Assembly (NCBI GenBank): GCA_947478725.1
Contig: CANJWZ010000040.1
Location: forward strand, 1-40,084
Source: Comamonadaceae bacterium
GTDB lineage: Bacteria > Pseudomonadota > Gammaproteobacteria > Burkholderiales > Burkholderiaceae_C
Reading direction: 5' to 3'
Length of the DNA: 40,084 bases
The notes below the pieces were generated by a model, which made no database searches, was not told where the DNA came from, and saw only the letters and a list, made by a program, of their open reading frames with translations. A program made the translations under genes and the position numbers. This document shows positions 25,287 through 32,370 of the stretch, in pieces (positions within the stretch are counted from its first letter, which is position 1; each line of letters begins with the position of its first letter).

Positions 25287-25321
25287 TTTTTTGACAAACC
25301 AGTATGCGGTTGTCAAAAAAA
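25287..25321. promoter_or_regulatory. Near-perfect 35-bp palindrome after the WDW-repeat gene
   Basis: TTTTTTGACAAACC (25287-25300), a 7-base loop AGTATGC, then GGTTGTCAAAAAAA (25308-25321). The arms pair except for one bulged A. It lies 7 bases past the stop codon of the WDW-repeat gene. The T-run comes before and the A-run after the stem on both strands, so it is not a textbook terminator on either. It may be a processing hairpin or a protein-binding dyad. Confidence 0.55.
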
Positions 25322-25328
25322 GCAAATT

Positions 25329-26759
25329 TCATGCCGGATCGTTTTCCTTTGGCAGCAGCATGTTGATTTGATCAGCAGACACCGCGTGAACCTCGAAGTG
25401 TTGGTGTTCGACCACCAAAGGGATAAACCACTGTGCGGCAAAGGCGCTAAAAAATTCAGCGTCCCATGGCAGTTGGCGGAGTGCACTCAGCGTGGCCCAA
25501 TTCCAGAAGGCGTCGTACCTTTGCAGCAGATCGCTGCTCCAGGGTAAACGAGGGTTTGAACTGAGTCTTTCCCAATCCCATTGGTCCGAGTGCTGAGCGA
25601 GCAGTACGTCGCTCCAGGGCAGCTGGTCGTTGCTGCTGAGGCTGACCCAGTCCCACTCGTTCTTGAAGTGGTTGAGCAACAGATCGCTCCAGGGTAGGCC
25701 GGTATTCCAGCTCAGGCGATCCCAATCCCAGCGCTCAAAGTATTGCTCCAAAAGGGCCATCGACCAAGGCAGCGCCGGATTGCCGCTCAACGCCGCCCAG
25801 TCCCAATGCCCAGCCCGCATGTCCAGCAGTTGTTCGCTCCACGGAAGGGCCGGGTTATGGCTCAAGGCTTTCCAATCCCAACGGGGCAGCCAGTGGGTCA
25901 ATAAATCGGCATGCCAAGGCAGCGTGGGGTTGGCGCTGAGTTCGGACCAATCCCAGCGCTCGCTGTATTGGGCGATCAGGTCCAGGCTCCAGAGTAATTC
26001 AGTGTTCGTGCTGAGAACTTTCCAATCCCACTGGTCTGCAAACTGCGCCATCAGATCGAGGCTCCAATGGAGCCCCGGGTTGTTGCTCAAGCCGGTCCAG
26101 TTCCAAAATGAAGCAAATTGGCCAAGCAGGACGGGGTCGCTGGGAATGGAGCCGTTGGCGCTCAGCCCCATCCAGTCCCACTGACCAGCATGGCGCTCTA
26201 ACAACGCCGCTGTCAAGGGGATGCCGGGATTCCAGCTCAATGCCGTCCAGTCCCAACGGTGGGCATGGGCTTTGATGAAGCTTGCGCTCCAGGCCAAATC
26301 CGGGTTGCGGCTGAGAGCGCCCCAGTTCCAGTGGGGGGCGTAGGCCTCGATGAGTTCACTGCTCCAGGGCACCCCTGGGTTGGCGCTTAACTGTTGCCAA
26401 TTCCAGCGTTGTGAAAAGCGCGCTATCAATTCGGCAGACCACGGCAAAGCGGGGTTTTTGCTTAAGGCGATCCAATCAACATCGTTTTCATGCTGCGCGA
26501 TCAGATCGCCCGACCAGGCCAGGGCTTGACTGCTGCTCAAGGTGCGCCAATCCCAGTTCAGCGCGGGTTGGCGCAGGAGATCAATGGCGAGTGGGTGATG
26601 ACGCTGCGCACATTGTTTAAGCAGGTTCGGGAATTTCTTGAAAAATTCCAAGGTGCGTCTGTCTTTTGCGTCAGCCAAGGTCTGTGCGACCAGGTTCAGG
26701 CGTTGCTGGGCAACAGCGCCCGGCGCACGGTTGGTCGCAAGCGTTAGCGCGGTGCTCAT
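25329..26759 (-). CDS. Trp-Asp-Trp (WDW) 25-residue repeat protein, unknown
   Basis: The 476-residue protein has a 68-residue helical head, then fifteen uninterrupted 25-residue repeats (residues 69-443), then a 33-residue tail. The consensus is W-[DN]-W-x-x-L-S-x-N-P-x-L-P-W-S-x-x-L-L followed by six variable residues; a clear unit is WDWKALSHNPALPWSEQLLD. Repeat 5 has Leu-Thr for Trp-Ser; repeat 6 lacks Pro-Trp-Ser. Trp is far above any normal frequency. There is no signal peptide or membrane segment. Regular spacing suggests a solenoid with stacked Trp ladders, a scaffold or ligand-binding surface. I recognise no named family with certainty. It overlaps the PLD/J-domain gene by 4 bases (ATGA), so the two are translated together and probably work together. 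Confidence 0.88.
   Translation of the reverse strand: MSTALTLATNRAPGAVAQQRLNLVAQTLADAKDRRTLEFFKKFPNLLKQCAQRHHPLAIDLLRQPALNWDWRTLSSSQALAWSGDLIAQHENDVDWIALSKNPALPWSAELIARFSQRWNWQQLSANPGVPWSSELIEAYAPHWNWGALSRNPDLAWSASFIKAHAHRWDWTALSWNPGIPLTAALLERHAGQWDWMGLSANGSIPSDPVLLGQFASFWNWTGLSNNPGLHWSLDLMAQFADQWDWKVLSTNTELLWSLDLIAQYSERWDWSELSANPTLPWHADLLTHWLPRWDWKALSHNPALPWSEQLLDMRAGHWDWAALSGNPALPWSMALLEQYFERWDWDRLSWNTGLPWSDLLLNHFKNEWDWVSLSSNDQLPWSDVLLAQHSDQWDWERLSSNPRLPWSSDLLQRYDAFWNWATLSALRQLPWDAEFFSAFAAQWFIPLVVEHQHFEVHAVSADQINMLLPKENDPA
25431..26555 (-). repeat. Fifteen 75-bp in-frame repeats of the WDW protein
   Basis: Units start at each Trp-Asp/Asn-Trp triplet, on the plus strand a CCAATCCCA or CCAGTCCCA string recurring every 75 bases (for example near 25569 and 25644). 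The length is constant across all fifteen units while the codons vary, which points to long-term selection on the protein period rather than recent slippage. Confidence 0.9.
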
Positions 26760-28027
26760 GGGGCGGGCTGCGCTATGACTTCCAGTGCCAGACTGTAGCG
26801 TTGTATTTCAGCTTGCAAATGTTCACCTTGTTTGGCAAACCACAGGTCCCAGTTGCTCTGGGTACTCAGGGTTCGCCAGGTCGGACTCTGCTGAATATGG
26901 CGAAGGGTCACACATCGACTTGACAAGCGCTCTTGCAAATCAGCCAACCGTTGCTTCAGACCGATGAATGAGTCTGGCGCTGCGCTGATGCCGCCCAAGG
27001 GGACTTGCTGCAGTTGCTGCTCGATGGTTTTGAGGACTGAAAAATCGAAGTTTCGATAACTGCTTTGTACGCGCTGGAATACTTCCTGAGCCTGTAGTTT
27101 GTGCTGCTCTTGAACCCGGTCGGGGTGGCATAGCATGATCAATTTTCGATACAAGTATTTGATTTCTTCTTGCTGTGTTGCGCCTAGCGGTTCTGCAGAT
27201 GGGGGCTTGGCTGGTTGGCTTTCCTCGAACCGAAACTGTGCGAAATCAGCTTGAGCCGCTTGAGCCTCAACCTGATCTTTTTCGTTTTCTGATTGTTGGT
27301 AAAGCTGGGCCAAGTAGCGTTGTTTTAAATCCAGATATTGCCCTACAACATCACCGATCGCGTCGTCCTGCTGGGTGTCAAAAGCATTGATTTTTTGGTG
27401 CATGTCGGCGATTTCCTCGTCCAAGGCCATGCTGTGCTCTGCTAACAAGCCGAGTTGCCAAGCCAAGACCTGTGCGGTCGGGTCCGCGCGGAGGACAAGC
27501 TGGTTCCCCAGGGGGCTGGATGTTGCATTTCTGGAGTCGGACAGTGGCAAATCAACAGCGCCTGGCACGGATTGCCGCAACTGGTTCAAACCTTCCAGAC
27601 AAGCGGCCACAGCGTCTGGCTGATTTTGAATCACGATGCCAGAAAAGACTGACTCGGCAGCAGAATTCACATGATCAAAGTTGCCACTGACGGCCACGCT
27701 TTGGTCGATCACGCAGGCCGATGTCCTCAAACTGGTGTTATCTGCCTGAAGCCAGACCAGCTGAACCCCCATCGCGACAAGCCTTTCCCATGCGAGGCCC
27801 GAATCGATGTTCTGCTCAATCGCTCGCACGATCAGAGTCACCTCCAGGCCGCGTCGTCTGCAAGCCAACATCAGTTTGAACCAGGCAGGGGAGCAGGCCG
27901 CGTCAACGCAACTGATGATCTGGAACTGCGACTGTGTGATGAGCGACGTCAGGACATCCCATGTGTTGCTAAAGTGGGCACGAGAAAAATGGCCCTCAGT
28001 AGCGGGGTGGACGGTCGACGCTGACAT
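26756..28027 (-). CDS. PLD-like domain fused to a J domain, unknown
   Basis: The 423-residue protein has three parts. Residues about 15-155 look like a phospholipase D-like fold (FKLMLACRRRGLEVTLIVRA, then CVIDQSVAVSGNFDHVNS), but the catalytic His-x-Lys is absent, the position reading LRTSACVID, so it is probably not an active hydrolase. Residues about 205-265 are predicted coiled coil. Residues about 283-345 are a J domain: EEIKYLYRKLIMLCHPDRVQ with the HPD motif near 300, then VFQRVQSSYRNFDF. J domains recruit DnaK. The C-terminus (IQQSPTWRTLSTQSNWDLWF) echoes the WDW style of its neighbour. It is likely cytoplasmic and encoded with the WDW-repeat gene (4-base overlap). Confidence 0.8.
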   Translation of the reverse strand: MSASTVHPATEGHFSRAHFSNTWDVLTSLITQSQFQIISCVDAACSPAWFKLMLACRRRGLEVTLIVRAIEQNIDSGLAWERLVAMGVQLVWLQADNTSLRTSACVIDQSVAVSGNFDHVNSAAESVFSGIVIQNQPDAVAACLEGLNQLRQSVPGAVDLPLSDSRNATSSPLGNQLVLRADPTAQVLAWQLGLLAEHSMALDEEIADMHQKINAFDTQQDDAIGDVVGQYLDLKQRYLAQLYQQSENEKDQVEAQAAQADFAQFRFEESQPAKPPSAEPLGATQQEEIKYLYRKLIMLCHPDRVQEQHKLQAQEVFQRVQSSYRNFDFSVLKTIEQQLQQVPLGGISAAPDSFIGLKQRLADLQERLSSRCVTLRHIQQSPTWRTLSTQSNWDLWFAKQGEHLQAEIQRYSLALEVIAQPAP

Positions 28028-28057
28028 GGTGCTCTGAACGATGACGTTGGATCGGGA

Positions 28058-29431
28058 TCAGTCGAACCCATGGTAGTTGTTCTGTTTGCACGAGCGTGCC
28101 ATTTCTTGCGCCTGTGCTATCTGAGCCGGAGGCATCAGCGCGGACACAAAATCCCGTCCATCGCAGGCATTCTCATGCGCATGGGCCGCCGCCAAGTTAA
28201 ACCACATATGTGCCCTGACATAGTCCTGCAAGACGGCTTGGCCTTTGGCGTACATCCAGCCCAACGCAACTTGAGCGTCGGCCTGGCCTTGGCACGCGGC
28301 TTGGCGGAAGCAGCCCAGTGCCACTTCGTGGTCGGGCTCCGAGTTGCCGCCTGCTTGGTACATCAAGCCCAGGTTGTAGAGCGCAAGTGGTTCTCCCTGG
28401 TCGGCAGCCGATTTCATCCATTGCAGCGCTTCGCTGTGACTGGCGACCCCCCCCTGGCCGTTGGCGAGCATGACGCCTAAGTGACATTGAGCCATGGCGT
28501 CGCCTTGCTCTGCCGCCAGTCGATACCAAGTCATTGCAGCCGCTTCGTCTTGTTCAATATCAATCCCATTGGCGTACATCAACCCCAAGTTATATTGAGC
28601 GGCAGCGTTGCCCTGATGCGCAGCCGCCAAGTAGTACTGAAGCGATTTTTCGGTGTTCTTGGGCACGCCATGCGCGGTGCCGAACATGACTCCAAGGTTG
28701 TATTGAGCGGAAGATTCACCAAGGGCTGCTGCACGCTCGTACCAATCAACCGCTTTAGGGTAGTCAAGCGGAAGTTCATCACCGCTGGAGTACAAAACCC
28801 CCAAATTGAATTGCGCCTGGGGGTGTTCGCGCTCGGCTGCCAGTGTGTACCAATGGCAGGCCAACTGCATATCCCGAGCAAGCCCGTGTCCGTTGGCACA
28901 CATGACACCCAGACCATATTGGGCTTGTGGGTCGCCAAGATCTGCGCCGCGTTGGTAATACGCTAGCGCTTTTTCGTAGTCTTGCGTGACGCCTTCCCCG
29001 TTGGCGTACATCACCCCAAGGTTGACATGGGCCGTCGTATCCCCCTGATCCGCTGCGGCCTGGTACCACTTCAGCGCCTCATGCAAGTCGCAGCCAACGC
29101 CATCACCGTTGACGTACATCGTTGCCAGATTGCATTGTGCGGAGGCCAGCCCCTGCAAGGCCGCTGCCCGGTACAAAAGATGTGCCTGGTGGTAGTTCTG
29201 GTCTACACCCTGACCGCTGGAGTACATGACAGCCAAGTTCGATTGGGCGGCGGCCAAGCCGTGTTCGGCTGCCAACTGATAACACCTGAGCGCTTCTGCG
29301 AAATTCTGGGTCACTCCCTGACCTTTGGCATACATCAAGCCGAGGTTATTGAGTGCGGCAAATTGCGGATCAACAACGGTGTCTGTCACGGGTGGATGTA
29401 TCTTATTTCGTGAGAATTCGGGCTTCAGCAA
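28058..29431 (-). CDS. Sel1-repeat protein (11 repeats)
   Basis: The 457-residue protein has eleven Sel1-like repeats (for example AAQYNLGLMYANGIDIEQDE) and ends with the classic Sel1 tail (AHMWFNLAAAHAHENACDGR, then AQAQEMARSC). No signal peptide is present. No ATG fits the start; the first usable codon is TTG at 29431 (next CTG), so the exact start is uncertain. It heads the accessory island, 30 bases before the PLD/J gene, and is divergent from the sigma-54 activator. It is about half the size of the Sel1 protein at the other end of the island and not a near-identical copy. Confidence 0.86.
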   Translation of the reverse strand: MLKPEFSRNKIHPPVTDTVVDPQFAALNNLGLMYAKGQGVTQNFAEALRCYQLAAEHGLAAAQSNLAVMYSSGQGVDQNYHQAHLLYRAAALQGLASAQCNLATMYVNGDGVGCDLHEALKWYQAAADQGDTTAHVNLGVMYANGEGVTQDYEKALAYYQRGADLGDPQAQYGLGVMCANGHGLARDMQLACHWYTLAAEREHPQAQFNLGVLYSSGDELPLDYPKAVDWYERAAALGESSAQYNLGVMFGTAHGVPKNTEKSLQYYLAAAHQGNAAAQYNLGLMYANGIDIEQDEAAAMTWYRLAAEQGDAMAQCHLGVMLANGQGGVASHSEALQWMKSAADQGEPLALYNLGLMYQAGGNSEPDHEVALGCFRQAACQGQADAQVALGWMYAKGQAVLQDYVRAHMWFNLAAAHAHENACDGRDFVSALMPPAQIAQAQEMARSCKQNNYHGFD

Positions 29432-29445
29432 CGAACCATGTCCGG

Positions 29446-29561
29446 TTTACATACTGTAAAAGCAGAAGCAAGATTTTTTACCCCAATTAAAGGTAATTTG
29501 GTATCATCAATTCTACCAATTTAAAGAATTTCTATAAATTCGATGATTTACAGACTTTAAA
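29446..29561. promoter_or_regulatory. Operator-like elements in the divergent Sel1 / activator region
   Basis: TTTACATACTGTAAA (29446-29460) is a perfect inverted repeat 15 bases before the Sel1 start. TTTACAGACTTTAAA (29547-29561) matches it at 13 of 15 bases and lies 26 bases before the activator ATG. Between them TTGGTA (29498-29503) and TACCAA (29514-29519) form another dyad with a 10-base spacer. A TATAAA (29533-29538) could be a -10 box for the activator, but it has no good -35. Confidence 0.5.
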
Positions 29562-29586
29562 ACTGCGTTCCATCCAAACATCCGGC

Positions 29587-30744
29587 ATGTTGACCCCTAA
29601 AGACACGTTTAAATTAATCGGTAACAGCGATGCCCTCCAGGCGATCCGAAATTTGCTTCCGGTGGTTGCGGCGTCGAACTCAACAGTGTTGGTGACAGGT
29701 GAAAGCGGTACCGGTAAGGAAATCGTAGCGCGTTTGCTGCATGATTTGTCACCTCGCTGCGACGAAAATTTTGTTCCTGTGAACTGCGCTGCTATCCCTA
29801 AGGATTTGATTGAAAGCGAATTGTTCGGCCATTGCAAAGGGGCTTTCACGGGCGCTGTGGTCGATCGAAAAGGGCGGTTTGAATTAGCCCACAACGGCTG
29901 TATTTTTCTTGACGAAATTGGCGACTTGCCACTTGAGCTCCAAGTCAAGTTGCTACGCGTTTTACAAGAACGAAGCGTTGATCCGTTGGGCTCCAGCAAA
30001 TCGGTGGCCGTTGACGTTCGGGTGATTGCAGCAACCCACCGTGATTTGGAAGTTGAAATCGAGGAGGGGCGCTTTCGCGAAGACTTGTATTACCGACTCA
30101 ATGTGTTGCCCCTGCACATGCCTGCGTTGCGCGAACGTGCGATGGATGTGCCTTTGTTACTCGATTTTTTTGTCAAGAAGTTTGCCGCGAAAGACCAGAA
30201 ACCGATTGAGTTTTGCCGTGACTTCACTCAAGCGCTGCAGACCTACCACTGGCCTGGAAACGTGCGTGAACTGTCCAATTTGATTGATCGCTTCAGCACC
30301 CTTTTTTCCGGACAATGTCTTGAGTTAAACCGGTTTTCGGATTCGCTGTTACCCAAGGGTCTGGCCAAGTTCAAGGCCCAGGTGAATGCCAGGGAGCCGC
30401 TTCAATCGCCACCGATTCTCGTTGATACACCTGAGTTCGAGTTTGCCGGCGACCAGGACAGTGGTCCCGTTTCGGGTGGTATTTTTGACGAGTTCTTGCC
30501 GGATGCTGCGAATGAGTCAATGCTTAGCGCGACAGAAAAAATATCTTTTCTATCTGAAGCCCTGCCCGTTTTGCCGCCCGAGGGGCTGTCACTCAAGCAC
30601 AGACTTGCGGAAATTGAGCGCGATTTGATCTCGCAGGCACTGAGCCGTGCCAAGGGAAATGTGTCCCAGACAGCACGAATTTTGAACGTTCAACGAACCA
30701 CCCTGATCGAAAAAATTCAAAAATTCGGCTTGCGTACCGCCTAG
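29587..30744 (+). CDS. Sigma-54-dependent activator without a sensory domain
   Basis: The 385-residue protein is an AAA+ enhancer-binding activator. It begins almost at once with the AAA+ domain: Walker A GESGTGKE (residues 38-45), the sigma-54 contact loop GAFTGA (85-90), Walker B IFLDEIGDLP and arginine-finger region FREDLYYRLNVLPL. A linker of about 100 residues precedes a Fis-type helix-turn-helix (ISQALSRAKGNVSQTARILN). There is no receiver, GAF or FleQ-type N-terminal domain, so control may come by partner proteins or expression. Sigma-54 promoters for flgB and flgA in this window are the obvious targets. FlrA/FlrC/FleQ-like in role, but I cannot assign one name. Confidence 0.93.
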   Translation: MLTPKDTFKLIGNSDALQAIRNLLPVVAASNSTVLVTGESGTGKEIVARLLHDLSPRCDENFVPVNCAAIPKDLIESELFGHCKGAFTGAVVDRKGRFELAHNGCIFLDEIGDLPLELQVKLLRVLQERSVDPLGSSKSVAVDVRVIAATHRDLEVEIEEGRFREDLYYRLNVLPLHMPALRERAMDVPLLLDFFVKKFAAKDQKPIEFCRDFTQALQTYHWPGNVRELSNLIDRFSTLFSGQCLELNRFSDSLLPKGLAKFKAQVNAREPLQSPPILVDTPEFEFAGDQDSGPVSGGIFDEFLPDAANESMLSATEKISFLSEALPVLPPEGLSLKHRLAEIERDLISQALSRAKGNVSQTARILNVQRTTLIEKIQKFGLRTA

Positions 30745-30763
30745 TCATTTCGAACCGGTTTTA

Positions 30764-31723
30764 TCAGGGCGCTGTTGTTGGTGCGCTTTGCACCCGCGGG
30801 TATTGAACCAAGCGTTCTACCGGCTTAGCCGGGACGGGATTCACCACAGCTGTAGGGGTCTGAGTCTGGATTTGGGGCTGGGGCTGGCTTGGGGCAGGGT
30901 TCGGAGTCTGGGTTTTCTTTTGTTGACGCAGCAGGGACGCGTCTACTTCGCGTCGGATGGCGGCGAGATCAGGGTCTGTCGCGGGTTTGGAACGCTGTTG
31001 TTGAGCCGCCAAACTTTTAAGGGCATTGGAGTTGCCTTGAATTTGAGTCTCCATGGCTTGCAGAAGCTTGCCGATGTCCGGAGCTTTAGGGTCTTTAGTT
31101 GTCGTAGCAGCGACGTTGTGTGCCGCTTTCAAAGCTTCATCGAGCCGCCCGTCGAGCTTGACTTGTTGGTCACTGAGCGCACTTTGATTGCTTGAAATCT
31201 TGCGCAAAATTTCTCCACTGGCGTTGAGGATTTCTATCGATTCATTCATCGTGACGATCCTCTTTCCGACTGCCAACAACATGGCATCGGCCTGCGCAAT
31301 GCGCTGCTGAAGGCTAGAGGACATAAAAACGAATAAAACCATGCCAATCACCAAAAGCGTGCCGCAACTGACGAGAACAATCACCCCCAGTTTGCGCTGG
31401 GTGTCATAAAGCGTGATCAGATTTTGAGTGGCTTTTTGCAGGTCATCCCCGGCCTTGAGTGCGTGGTTTGCCGCCTGGTTGGCCAGCTCAGCGGAGTCCA
31501 GCATGGTGGATTTGATGTCTTGGACCTCTTGGTCGTCTTCCATGGCTTGGCGCGCGGCTGAGGACATTGTTTCGGCCGATGGCTCAGAATGCTCTGCAGG
31601 AGCCGGCTCGGAAAGTTCTGACTCGGGTGTTTGCGCTGGACCGTCGGTGGCGAGCTGCGTGTTTGTTGCAAGCGGCTCCAAAGCCGATGGGTCACGGGAG
31701 GGTGTGGCTGCAGCTGTTTCAGT
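30764..31723 (-). CDS. Single-pass membrane protein with coiled coil, unknown
   Basis: From the ATG at 31723 the product is 319 residues; a GTG at 31735 would add four. The N-terminal 50 residues are acidic and Pro/Ser/Ala-rich. Residues about 112-135 are a hydrophobic segment (VIVLVSCGTLLVIGMVLFVF). The C-terminal part is predicted coiled coil (LNASGEILRKISSNQSALSD), then a Pro/Gln-rich tail with repeated QPQPQIQTQ-type sequence. No family recognised. It is the last of three unknown genes following flhB and converges on the activator gene with a 19-base gap. An inner-membrane organiser or polar factor is plausible but unproven. Confidence 0.72.
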   Translation of the reverse strand, partial: TETAAATPSRDPSALEPLATNTQLATDGPAQTPESELSEPAPAEHSEPSAETMSSAARQAMEDDQEVQDIKSTMLDSAELANQAANHALKAGDDLQKATQNLITLYDTQRKLGVIVLVSCGTLLVIGMVLFVFMSSSLQQRIAQADAMLLAVGKRIVTMNESIEILNASGEILRKISSNQSALSDQQVKLDGRLDEALKAAHNVAATTTKDPKAPDIGKLLQAMETQIQGNSNALKSLAAQQQRSKPATDPDLAAIRREVDASLLRQQKKTQTPNPAPSQPQPQIQTQTPTAVVNPVPAKPVERLVQYPRVQSAPTTAP

Positions 31724-31758
31724 CATGATTTGCACTCGTCAGAAAGTTTGAGGATGGA

Positions 31759-32370
31759 CTAGGTCTTGGTGAACGGCACCGATTCGCGACGTTTAAGCTC
31801 TGCGCGAACATGATCGTTCTTCGCTTTTAGTTCGCCGATTTGGCCCGAAAAGTGTGACGTCTCTTGGGTTTGCGAGGAACTTGGTTTTTTGTCGGGCTCG
31901 TCCAAGGCGGCAGGGACTTCAATCACAGGGAGCGCGTTTGTGCTGGATAAGAAAAGTGCACTGACCTCTGCCGGGTCCAACTCTTGAGGCGGACGAGCAG
32001 CCATGGCGCTTTGCGGATCGAAGAAGACAGTCTGGAGTTCGGCCGAAGGGCTGGCATGGATGAATGCCATCGAACTGGTGTTTACTTCCTGCACATCCAT
32101 AACGCTATTTGCGGATGAGCTGTTTGCGGTGGTACTTTCTTGCCCTGGCCCCACAACATCGGTGATTGGCTCGTCTAGGTGAAGAGTTCTGCGTTCGGCC
32201 TCAAGGCTGCGCTCGGTCTCATGGTCGGCATCGACGAATGCCTTCGAGTCGGTGTATGCCCGCTGTGCATCTGTCCCGATAGTCGCAGATTTGCTCTTTG
32301 CGTTATGACTGCCCTCGGCTACTTCAACAATATGCGGGGCCGTGCTGCGGATGAATTGCGGTTCATTCAT
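31759..32370 (-). CDS. Unknown acidic, low-complexity protein
   Basis: The 203-residue product is rich in Glu, Asp, Ser and Ala, with no signal peptide or membrane segment and only weak helical segments, including the C-terminal IGELKAKNDHVRAELKRRES. It overlaps the upstream DamX-like gene by 4 bases (ATGA), a strong sign that the frame is translated. No family recognised. It could be a disordered linker or adaptor between its two membrane-protein neighbours. Confidence 0.65.
   Translation of the reverse strand: MNEPQFIRSTAPHIVEVAEGSHNAKSKSATIGTDAQRAYTDSKAFVDADHETERSLEAERRTLHLDEPITDVVGPGQESTTANSSSANSVMDVQEVNTSSMAFIHASPSAELQTVFFDPQSAMAARPPQELDPAEVSALFLSSTNALPVIEVPAALDEPDKKPSSSQTQETSHFSGQIGELKAKNDHVRAELKRRESVPFTKT

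Noticed and set aside
25287..25321. Intrinsic terminator for the WDW-repeat gene
   Set aside because: On the minus strand the T-run precedes the stem and an A-run follows it, opposite to a working terminator.
26756..28027. Active phospholipase D or nuclease
   Set aside because: The His-x-Lys of the HKD motif is missing at the expected place, so enzymatic activity is not supported.
22337..29431. Defence island or toxin-antitoxin system
   Set aside because: PLD-like and Sel1 domains occur in defence loci, but no active nuclease, toxin, integrase or att site is visible and the block is embedded in flagellar genes.
29521..29546. Sigma-28 promoter before the sigma-54 activator (TAAAGAAT and TTCGATGA)
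   Set aside because: The spacer is 2 bases too short compared with the five good sigma-28 elements.
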